Shown in pieces: positions 31,979 to 39,386 of a stretch of DNA of 52,937 nucleotides; position 1 is the first letter of the stretch, and each line of letters opens with the position of its first letter. The notes beneath the pieces were generated by a model, which saw only the letters and a program-made list of their open reading frames with translations, was not told where the DNA came from and made no database searches. Position numbers and translations under genes: made by a program. Origin of the DNA: JBCCFW01 sp039029535 (GTDB lineage Bacteria; Acidobacteriota; JBCCFW01); contig JBCCFW010000031.1 of NCBI GenBank assembly GCA_039029535.1, forward strand, positions 1-52,937. The letters run 5' to 3'.

Positions 31979-32787
31979 CGTTCACCTCTCGCCGAGACCT
32001 GACGATTGAGCCGCTTGTCGTAGGGCAGGAAGTCGACGGCGAAGTCCGTCGGGATCCGTTGCTCGGGTGGTCGATGGAGGTTCACCCAGTCGAGGAGCGT
32101 GCCGCCGGCACCACCTCGCTTCGTGTCGATGAAGTCCTCGCGGAACCAGTCGAAGATCTTCGACAGCGACACCCGCCGGGCCGTGACGTCGACGCGAACG
32201 TGGCGGTCGTCGGTGACGAAGTCACGAGTGAGCGCGTCGAGCCGCTCGTCGAGGGTCTCGGCGACGAAGGGCGTTCGAGGCAGGCGTGGACAGCCCGCCG
32301 AGGCGCAGTTGAGCGCCACGTGGATGCGCGGATCGCGGTAACGCTTCCGGATGACCTCGTTCTCGAGCTTGCGGAGGTTCGTCTTCTTCCCGCCGACGAC
32401 GACCTTCCGCTTCACGAAGAAGCGGTAGCCGGACACCAGGCCGCCCTTCCAGACGCTCTCGACCTCGGGATCGAGATCCAGCACGCCGTGGATGGCGAGC
32501 GCGTTGTAGGCATTGAGGTAGTAGGCGAGCTCGTGGTCGCGAGTCGGGAAGAGCCGGGGATGAGTGGCCGGGCTTCGGGCGGCCACGGTCGCCACGGTGC
32601 GGTCGAGAGCCGCGCGGTCAGCGGCGAGCCCGGCGTAGTCGACCAACCCCTGATCGTCGACTCGGGCAGCGAGGACCTCCCCCCAGTCCTCGTGCCCGAA
32701 GTGCTCCTTGGCGCTCACCGTCGAAACGAAGGTGGCCAGCAGCGTGAGCGTGGCGGCAGTCGCCGCGAGAGCGGTCGGTCTCGTCAT
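31975..32787 (-). CDS. exported DUF547 protein
   Basis: A 270-residue protein with signal peptide 1-26. It has the DUF547 hallmarks: YYLNAYNAL (89-97), LENEVIRKRYRDPRIHVALNCASAGCPRL (141-169, with the two conserved cysteines C161 and C166), and a late KIFDWFREDF. DUF547 proteins are widespread, exported and of unknown activity; the CAS-x-GCP Cys pair and nearby His suggest a cysteine-peptidase-like or redox site. Translational overlap with the downstream radical SAM gene is the main functional hint here. The TM2 gene ends 65 bp upstream on the same strand and may share the transcript. Confidence 0.88.
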   Translation of the reverse strand: MTRPTALAATAATLTLLATFVSTVSAKEHFGHEDWGEVLAARVDDQGLVDYAGLAADRAALDRTVATVAARSPATHPRLFPTRDHELAYYLNAYNALAIHGVLDLDPEVESVWKGGLVSGYRFFVKRKVVVGGKKTNLRKLENEVIRKRYRDPRIHVALNCASAGCPRLPRTPFVAETLDERLDALTRDFVTDDRHVRVDVTARRVSLSKIFDWFREDFIDTKRGGAGGTLLDWVNLHRPPEQRIPTDFAVDFLPYDKRLNRQVSARGER

Positions 32788-32852
32788 GTCGTCGCTCCAG
32801 TCCCACCCGGTGCGAACGACGAGAGCTTAGCTCAGCAGTGGCCAGCCCGCCT

Positions 32853-33149
32853 TCAGTAGCCGCACGGGACGTGCTGGTAGCCGGGCGTCGAGCAGCGACA
32901 GGAGCCGGGCTCGAGCCAGCGGAAGACGCGGAGGCCGCGGTCGTCCCGCATCTCGCCCACGAGGATGAGGATGAGGTCCACCAGCGTCCAGATGCCAAGG
33001 CCACCGAGGGTGAAGAGCTGCAGCACGCCCATGACGTGCCGACCGGCATAGAAGCGATGCACGCCGAAGATGCCGAAGAAGTAGCACAGCAGCAAGGCGA
33101 TGAGCCGCGAGCGATGTGAAACCGAGCTCTGATTCTGGTAGCAGTGCAT
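32853..33149 (-). CDS. TM2-domain membrane protein
   Basis: A 98-residue protein. Residues ~15-70 are a TM2 domain: basic HRSRLIALLLCYFFGIFGVHRFYAG, a short turn with GVLQLFTLGGLGIW, then the second helix TLVDLILILVGEM. A cysteine-rich hydrophilic tail of ~28 residues (C-R-C-S-T-P-G) follows the helices. TM2 proteins are small double-pass membrane proteins of unclear role. The Cys tail is not usual for the family. Confidence 0.87.
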   Translation of the reverse strand: MHCYQNQSSVSHRSRLIALLLCYFFGIFGVHRFYAGRHVMGVLQLFTLGGLGIWTLVDLILILVGEMRDDRGLRVFRWLEPGSCRCSTPGYQHVPCGY

Positions 33150-33253
33150 GGAAGTCCCCCCTTCCTCGCGTCACCGCGAGCGCACGTTGGACCGAATGGA
33201 CTGCTTTCTTCTACGCAGGAAACGCCACCGGGTTCTCGAACGCCAACCGATCG

Positions 33254-34279
33254 CTACTGAAACAGCGCTGGATCGACGATTCCGCCGGGGCAGCCCGCGT
33301 CGGTTGGGGCGGCCGCGAGCAAGAGAGCGGAGAGCGAGCTGTCGTCCTCCACCTTCCCCACCAGGCCCAGCGTGAGCTCGACGATGAGCCGACGACCACC
33401 GTCGTCCCGGCAAGCCACCCGCACGCGCTCGCCGGCTCCGGGCCCGAAGGCCTCGTCGAAGGCGCGTCGGATCTCCTTCGTCGACACGCGCTCACCGAGA
33501 CGCTCGACGAAGAGCTCGCGGACCGCCGAGGCGTTGAGCTCATCGAGGAGCTGGAGCGAGTCGGCGTAGTACTCCTCCGCCGAGCTGCCGTAGCAGGTGC
33601 CGTGCTTGATCCACTCGTGTCGCTGAAGACCCGACTGCGTGCCCGGCATCGACTCGTCGAGACGTCGTCGCAGCGGCGCGGAGAGCGGAAGCTCCGGCAG
33701 GTGCTTCCAGAGCCGCTTCTTGTCGAGAGCCACCAGCTTCGGGGCGACGTCACAGTAGGCGTTGCTGCGCGGCTGGGGCCAGAGACCGTGGAGCGAGAAG
33801 TGACTCGCGTCGTACCGCTCCGGCACCTGCGACGCACACTCGGGCACTCGCTCGCGTGTCTCGCAGAAGGCGGGCTGCCAGGAGATGGCGAGAACGGCGG
33901 TGGCCGGTCGTGGCCCGCTCGCCGGACGCGGCTCCGGACGCGAGGTGATCGCCGTCGCCGGGACGACGTGCTCACCACAGTCCACGGCGACCCAGCGTCG
34001 CTCCGGCCGCGCGCCACGCACGCGGACGAGGTAGTGCGACGGCGTCGTCTTGTTACCCGCGAGCAGCTCGTAGGCGTGGTCGATCTCGAGTCGCACGTTG
34101 CCGGGGTTCGTGCCCTTGCGGATGGAGACGGGAGCCGGGCAAGGCGAGCGCGCGATGAGATGGCCCTCCATCGGCACCTCGGCACCGACGGAGCCCGCCC
34201 CGATCGAGACGAGCCACGCCACGAGGAGGCAAGACGGCAGCAGTCGGCGTTCACTTCGGCTCGGCTCGAGTCGGCTCAT
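33254..34279 (-). CDS. secreted ribonuclease T2 family enzyme
   Basis: A 341-residue exported protein (signal peptide ~1-33). Both RNase T2 active-site blocks are present: CAS-1 HFSLHGLWPQ with H164, and CAS-2 HEWIKHGTC with H221, E222, K225 and H226. Six or more cysteines lie around them in T2-like order. RNase T2 cleaves single-stranded RNA through a 2',3'-cyclic phosphate, usually with little base preference, in the periplasm or outside the cell. Residues ~35-125 ahead of the catalytic domain form an extra beta-rich region I do not recognise. It is divergent from a LamG gene. Confidence 0.93.
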   Translation of the reverse strand: MSRLEPSRSERRLLPSCLLVAWLVSIGAGSVGAEVPMEGHLIARSPCPAPVSIRKGTNPGNVRLEIDHAYELLAGNKTTPSHYLVRVRGARPERRWVAVDCGEHVVPATAITSRPEPRPASGPRPATAVLAISWQPAFCETRERVPECASQVPERYDASHFSLHGLWPQPRSNAYCDVAPKLVALDKKRLWKHLPELPLSAPLRRRLDESMPGTQSGLQRHEWIKHGTCYGSSAEEYYADSLQLLDELNASAVRELFVERLGERVSTKEIRRAFDEAFGPGAGERVRVACRDDGGRRLIVELTLGLVGKVEDDSSLSALLLAAAPTDAGCPGGIVDPALFQ

Positions 34280-34335
34280 CGGTCGATCATGCCTTGGGCA
34301 ACGTCGATGAAGTACATTCGCGTCACGGAGGTTCC

Positions 34336-35496
34336 GTGACGCTCTCGCTGCGCGCCGTCTCGATCGGGCTCGTGTCTCTCTGCCTGCTGCTCGCTCCAGG
34401 CCCTGGGCGTGCCGGCCTGCTCGAGCTCGACGGCATCGACGACCGCCTGACCGTCCCCTTCTCGCCGACCTTCCCCACCGAAAACTTCACGCTCATGGCC
34501 TGGGTCCGCACGGCGCTGCCGGCCACCGACGTGACCGTCCTCGCCCGGGGCGAAGACGGTGTCTCCGGCCACCAGAGCTGGCAGCTCCACGTCACCCCCA
34601 CGGGACAGCTCGGTTTCCGGATCGACGACGCGGCGGGAACACGGAGCTGCTACCCGTTCGACTGCTCGGGCGTCGCGCTCCCGGAGTGCACCATCGGCGA
34701 TCTCTTCGTCGCCGACGACACCATGCGTCACGTGACCGCCACCCGGACGCTGGCCGGGGAGCTCGCGTTGTACGTCGACGGCGAGCCCCAGGCGACCTGC
34801 ACGAGCAGCGCGACTCCCAGCGCGAACAGCACCCAGAGCCTCACGCTCGGCTGCACGCACGAGACGACCGACCCTCCCTCCGGCACCGCCTCGCCCACGG
34901 GCTTTCTCGCCGGTCGCATCGAGAGCGCGGCCGCCTGGTTCATCGACCTCAACGCCGACCAGGTCTGGCGGCGCTACTGCCGCGGTGTCTTCCTCGACGA
35001 GGACGGGCTGGTCGGCCTCTGGGAGATGAACGAGGACGGCGGTCAGTCCCTCACCGATCTCTCGACCGCCCGCAACGACGCCTTCCTCGGTGCCGATCCC
35101 GACGGAGCCGGTGACCCGGCCGACCCGCTCTGGATCGTCGGCCCTCCCTGGGGACCGGGCGAAGCCACCGACCTCCGTGTCCGACTCGACCGACCGTCGG
35201 CGACCTTGCAGCTCAGCTTCGAGCCCGCCTGCGACGCGAGCCAGCACGTCGTGCACGTCGGTCCGCTCGACGCCGTGTCGACCTACGAGTACCAGTTCGC
35301 CGAGTGCTTCGTGGGTCCGACCAGCGCGACCCTGAGCGCCAGCGGCCCGTCGTTCTTCTTCGTGGTCGTCGGGCAGCGCGACGACGCCGAGGGCTCGTAC
35401 GGACGGGACTCGTCCGGCATCGAGCGTCCCGAAGCGACGGACACCGTCGGCTGTGACGCCGACCAGGCGCTCAACCTGGCCTGTCGCTGTCCCTGA
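34336..35496 (+). CDS. exported LamG-domain protein with the shared C-terminal module
   Basis: The start is the GTG at 34336, with GGAGG 4 bases upstream and a normal signal peptide (SIGLVSLCLLLAPGPGRAG). The longer frame opens with a TTG and a poor leader. The 386-residue product has a LamG/concanavalin-like domain (~25-215): FTLMAWVRT, SWQLHVTPTGQLGFRID, RHVTATRTLAGELALYVDGE, and a late RIESAAAWFIDL. The module at ~285-386 reads ATLQLSFEPACDA, V-H-V-G-P-L, C-F-V-G, PSFFFVVVGQRDD, EGSYGRDSSGIERP and a C-x-C-P end. It is convergent with the 1235-residue protein (22-bp gap). Probably extracellular carbohydrate binding; unproven. Confidence 0.8.
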   Translation: MTLSLRAVSIGLVSLCLLLAPGPGRAGLLELDGIDDRLTVPFSPTFPTENFTLMAWVRTALPATDVTVLARGEDGVSGHQSWQLHVTPTGQLGFRIDDAAGTRSCYPFDCSGVALPECTIGDLFVADDTMRHVTATRTLAGELALYVDGEPQATCTSSATPSANSTQSLTLGCTHETTDPPSGTASPTGFLAGRIESAAAWFIDLNADQVWRRYCRGVFLDEDGLVGLWEMNEDGGQSLTDLSTARNDAFLGADPDGAGDPADPLWIVGPPWGPGEATDLRVRLDRPSATLQLSFEPACDASQHVVHVGPLDAVSTYEYQFAECFVGPTSATLSASGPSFFFVVVGQRDDAEGSYGRDSSGIERPEATDTVGCDADQALNLACRCP

Positions 35497-35518
35497 AGCC
35501 TCGCGAGGAGTCGACGGG

Positions 35519-38500
35519 TCAGGGGAACTCGCGTCCCGACACCCGGCCGCACGAATCACGAACCTGGAGCTCGTACCAGAGCACTGGCTCGCTCGTGTCG
35601 GCATCGCGGTACGAACGCGTGCGGTCACCGTCGGGCGTGAGCCGCACGAACGGGCCGGTGGGCGTCGTGTTCGACCTGAGCAGGTGATTGTCCTCGCCGT
35701 CCGTGAGCGCCCGGGCGTCCGGCCAGGTGAGCAACACCGCGTCGCCCTCCCTCGCCAATCGCAGCGTGGCCCCCACTCCCGGCGGGAGCGTGGCGCCATC
35801 TGTCACGTCCACGATCGGCGGGAGGCAGAGCCGAGTCACCGCTCCGCCACGTGGTCCTGACGGCAAGCAGGCCGAGCCCGGAGAGTCTTCGGCTACGAGG
35901 ACGTAGTGGTAGGTCACGCCGCTCGCCGTCGCGGGATCGATCCACTCGCCCAGGCCGACGAGGTCGGTGGCGATCGGTGGCTGAGCGAGTGCATCCGCAC
36001 AGTCGACCGTGCTGCGGTGCAGGTCGAGGAAGCCACCGCCTCGTGGGAACGGGACCGCGTCCCAGCTCACGCGCAGGCCGAGGTCGCAATCGATCACGTC
36101 CTCGACCCGCGCCGTGGCGAGTCCCGGTGCATCCACTCGGATCGTCACCGGCCGCTGGTAGTAGCAGCTCGGATCGGTCGAGCACGTCACTCGAACGGTG
36201 AGGACGCGGGTGACGTCCGCGACGAGGTCCAGGATCGGGCCCGTGTCGATCACCGCACCGGCGGCATCGAGCCACTCATGAGTCGGCACGCCCACGCAGC
36301 TCTCCAGGCCCATCGCGGAGGCATCGAGGCTCACGGGATCACCCGGGCAGAGATCGCGATCGGGCGGTGGCACGACACCAGGTGGCGCGCACTCGACGAC
36401 CGTCGCATTCACCACCTGCCCGAGCGCGAGCTCAGCCCCGCACCTCAGCTCGATCTCGAAGTCGGTCTCCCCTTCCGGCGTCCCGTAGGGAATGCAGATC
36501 TCGACGTCGAAGTCCGCCGTCACCGGCAAGTCGACGTCCTCGAGAGGCTCACCCGGCTCGACGAGCCAGGCCGAGAAGCCGGGCTCGGCCACGAGCTCGA
36601 GCTGCGAGCAGCCCTGCGCTTCGTCCTCGACGAGCGCCCCGAGCAGCTCGGGGAGCGAGCCTCCGTCCGGCGGAAGGCCGTCGGGCTCGAGCGGCACGGC
36701 GACACCACCGGTGAGCGCCGCCCAGCAATCCCAGACTTCGAGGTAGGAGAAGCCGCCGTCCTCGTCGAACAGCCCCGAGTGCAGGTGAACGAGGGTGACG
36801 CCCGCCTCGCCCAGCTCCTGCACGAGCTCGAGGGTCGAGAGCTCGTCATCGGTCTCCGGGACGCCATCGCGCCCGAGGTCGACGCCACGGGAAACGCTGG
36901 CGGTGGCGCCAAGACACTCGAGCACGTTGCAGTCGTGAGGCAGCGCGTCGCTGAAGCTGACCACGATCCGACGCGCGTTCGGTCGCCAGCCGATGCGGTC
37001 GTCCCGCAAGACCTCGTCGAGCATCCGCACCGCCGCGTCGGGCGCGTCCCCTCCTCCGCTCGCTCGCTCCAGGTCGAACATGGCGTTCCACAGCTCGGAG
37101 CGCTCCGAGGTGATCGCCTGCTCCAGTCGGTACGGGTAGTCGCCGGTCTCACCATAGCGACCCGCGACGTGAGGGCAGGGCCTCTCCCCGACGCCGTCGG
37201 TGTCGTGGTCCTTGTAGGTGACCAGCCCGTGCGCGAGGTCGGGCGCCGCGAGCTCGAGCCGATCGATGATGAGGTCGAAGTCGCGACGGATCGCCGCCTG
37301 CACTCCCTCCATGCTCGAGGTCAGGTCGAGGGCGAAGAGGACGTCCGTTCTCCTCAGCTCAGGGCTCACCGTGACCGTCGTGCTCTGCTCGAAGCAGTCG
37401 CCGGGCGCACCGACGAGCGTGACCCGCTCGGGATCGACGGCGTTCGGACAGCGCAGGGTGAGCTCGAAGGAACCGCTCGCTCCATCACGGCCGTCGACGA
37501 CGACCCAGTGCGTGCCGGGCGGCAAGAGCTCTTCGAGCTCGCGATCGGCCCAGCGCACGCAGGCTCCTTCGTTGCACTCCGACAGGAGGAGGAGATCGAG
37601 CGAGGGCTCGGCGCCATCGTCGAGCGTGAGCGCGACCGGCTGCCGGATCGGATTGTCGAAGCGGAACACGCGCTCCGGTCCATCGAGCACGAGGGAGCTG
37701 CACGGGTAGACGTCGACGTCGCTGCTCCCGGCGGACGTGTCCCCGACCACGACCTCACCACAACGCAGCTCCGTGGCCGTCGTGCAGTCGAGACGCCGCT
37801 GACACGACACTTCCAAGGTGAACGACTCGCCGGCCCCCGCCGGACCGTCGACACCGATGAGGTAGCTCCCGGCCGGTGGCTCGAAGAGGCTCACGGCACG
37901 GTCACCACCGACCAGGCAGCTCGTCGCGGTGAACTCGGCGGCAGCGTCCATGACGAGGACTTGCGAGCGACCGCTGGCCGAGTCGAGCCGGACACTCAGG
38001 TTCGAATCGGCGGGAAGGTCGAGCGAGTACCAGCGCTCGGGTCCGGTGGTGTCGGCTCCCTCGACGCAGTCGTGATTCGAGAGCCGCTCGGACTGCCCGA
38101 CCGTCGTGTCGACGATCACCTCCTCGCAGGCGACGGGCGTCGCGAGCGGCGTGCAGGTGACCGTCAGGTCGAAGGCGCCCTCGTCGGCCGGTGTCTCGGC
38201 GTCGACCACCACCAGGTACGAGCCCGGCTCGAGGGTGCTGGCCGTCGCGGTCGAGCTGCCGCCTCCGAGGCAGGCCCACTCGTCGCAGCCATCGAGGAGG
38301 AACACCGCCAGCGACCGACCCGCGGCGGTGACCTCCACGTCGAGGTCGCCCACGAGGGGCAGGTCCACGACGTGGAGCGACTCGTTGCCGTCGTGGCTCA
38401 CGCCGGCGACGCAACCGTAGGTGGACACGCGCGAAGGAACCGCGACGGGCGAGCTCCCGGAGCTCAGTCCACAGGGCAGCGGCATCGCAGCGGCACAGTC

Positions 38501-39226
38501 GAGGTTCGACACGCGCTCGAAGCACGCCGCGAAGGGACCGTCGTTCGGCAGCACCAGTCCGCCCAGCTCGACTCCCTGCTGGAGAAGCGCCGTGCCCGAC
38601 AGCTCACCGAAGGACTCCATGCCGATCGAGCCGGCCCGGGGGGCATCGGGCGGATCGGGGTAGGCGATCCGAATGTCACCGCCTTCGAAGAGGGTGACGT
38701 CGACAGTGAGCTGATGACCGGTGAACACCGTCTCGGCCGTCATCCGAAGCTGAAACACGCCCTCGGCCGGAAACGACTCCCAGGAGAACGAGGGCCGCTG
38801 CACGTTGAGGAAGTCCCAGTACGGAGCGAGGAAGCCCCGCGCCCCGTCATCCGCCGTGGGGATGGCGGCGGCCATCTCGAAGCGTCGGTCCGGTGGCTCC
38901 TCGTCGAAGAAGAGCAGGCCGCTGCGGTTGACCCAGACCCGTCGGACGATGCGCTCGTGGAAGGAGAAGTCGAAGCCGAGATCGAAGGGGCCGAGGACGT
39001 TGGCGAAGCCGGCGCCGTCGAAGAAGTCCTCGTCGTTGGCCAGCGGCCGACCGTCACGTGGCTCGCTCGCCTCGCAGCTCGGGTCGACGCTGTCCACCCA
39101 GGTGTAGCCGAAGACGTCGGGGCCGCCCGAGCCGCCACCAGCCTGCGCCGGAACGGCGACGAGCAGCAGGCCGAGCGCACCGGCGACGAGGCGCCCGAAC
39201 CGGCAGGCTGGCAGGGACGAGACCAT
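35519..39226 (-). CDS. giant secreted PPC/VWA-domain protein
   Basis: A 1235-residue exported protein (signal peptide 1-29). Order of domains: a beta domain (~35-235) with FDLGFDFSFHERIVRRVWVN and GFLAPYWDFL, of the kind seen in NIDO/G8-like extracellular proteins; three PPC-like beta sandwiches (~240-365, ~366-480, ~483-600), each with a Cys pair and LEPGSYLVVVD or its equivalent; a von Willebrand A domain (~625-880) whose metal site begins D634-L-T-S-S; an unassigned region with paired cysteines; two fibronectin-like repeats (~1030-1140 and ~1165-1235), the last a diverged form of the shared module ending GRVSGREFP. Likely a surface adhesin or matrix protein. Its promoter and the next gene's share the spacer at 39227-39386. 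Confidence 0.8.
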   Translation of the reverse strand: MVSSLPACRFGRLVAGALGLLLVAVPAQAGGGSGGPDVFGYTWVDSVDPSCEASEPRDGRPLANDEDFFDGAGFANVLGPFDLGFDFSFHERIVRRVWVNRSGLLFFDEEPPDRRFEMAAAIPTADDGARGFLAPYWDFLNVQRPSFSWESFPAEGVFQLRMTAETVFTGHQLTVDVTLFEGGDIRIAYPDPPDAPRAGSIGMESFGELSGTALLQQGVELGGLVLPNDGPFAACFERVSNLDCAAAMPLPCGLSSGSSPVAVPSRVSTYGCVAGVSHDGNESLHVVDLPLVGDLDVEVTAAGRSLAVFLLDGCDEWACLGGGSSTATASTLEPGSYLVVVDAETPADEGAFDLTVTCTPLATPVACEEVIVDTTVGQSERLSNHDCVEGADTTGPERWYSLDLPADSNLSVRLDSASGRSQVLVMDAAAEFTATSCLVGGDRAVSLFEPPAGSYLIGVDGPAGAGESFTLEVSCQRRLDCTTATELRCGEVVVGDTSAGSSDVDVYPCSSLVLDGPERVFRFDNPIRQPVALTLDDGAEPSLDLLLLSECNEGACVRWADRELEELLPPGTHWVVVDGRDGASGSFELTLRCPNAVDPERVTLVGAPGDCFEQSTTVTVSPELRRTDVLFALDLTSSMEGVQAAIRRDFDLIIDRLELAAPDLAHGLVTYKDHDTDGVGERPCPHVAGRYGETGDYPYRLEQAITSERSELWNAMFDLERASGGGDAPDAAVRMLDEVLRDDRIGWRPNARRIVVSFSDALPHDCNVLECLGATASVSRGVDLGRDGVPETDDELSTLELVQELGEAGVTLVHLHSGLFDEDGGFSYLEVWDCWAALTGGVAVPLEPDGLPPDGGSLPELLGALVEDEAQGCSQLELVAEPGFSAWLVEPGEPLEDVDLPVTADFDVEICIPYGTPEGETDFEIELRCGAELALGQVVNATVVECAPPGVVPPPDRDLCPGDPVSLDASAMGLESCVGVPTHEWLDAAGAVIDTGPILDLVADVTRVLTVRVTCSTDPSCYYQRPVTIRVDAPGLATARVEDVIDCDLGLRVSWDAVPFPRGGGFLDLHRSTVDCADALAQPPIATDLVGLGEWIDPATASGVTYHYVLVAEDSPGSACLPSGPRGGAVTRLCLPPIVDVTDGATLPPGVGATLRLAREGDAVLLTWPDARALTDGEDNHLLRSNTTPTGPFVRLTPDGDRTRSYRDADTSEPVLWYELQVRDSCGRVSGREFP

Positions 39227-39323
39227 GGCGTCTTCCGAGTCGTTCCCGGCGGAACGAAGGGAGCGTTGGCACGAACTTACCCCGAAACGTCGAATTCCGC
39301 GTGGATCCGCGCGTTCGTCAGGT

Positions 39324-39353
39324 TTGACAGTGCCACTGTCGGCAACCTAGCTT
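39324..39353 (+). promoter_or_regulatory. candidate promoter TTGACA-N18-TAGCTT with overlapping palindrome
   Basis: TTGACA (39324-39329) and TAGCTT (39348-39353) are spaced by 18 bases, 34 bp upstream of the TTG start at 39387. The perfect palindrome GACAGTG-C-CACTGTC (39326-39340) overlaps the -35 box, so a repressor there would block initiation. An outer GGTT/AACC pair (39321-39324, 39344-39347) extends the symmetry. Confidence 0.5.
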
Positions 39354-39386
39354 CTCGAACGAAGCCCTAGCCTGGAGAGCCCTTCC

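Noticed and set aside
35906..39370. A 1154-residue plus-strand ORF opposite the PPC/VWA protein
   Set aside because: It has no signal peptide or domain and is dominated by Arg, Glu, Val and His. The minus-strand frame carries clear PPC and VWA domains.
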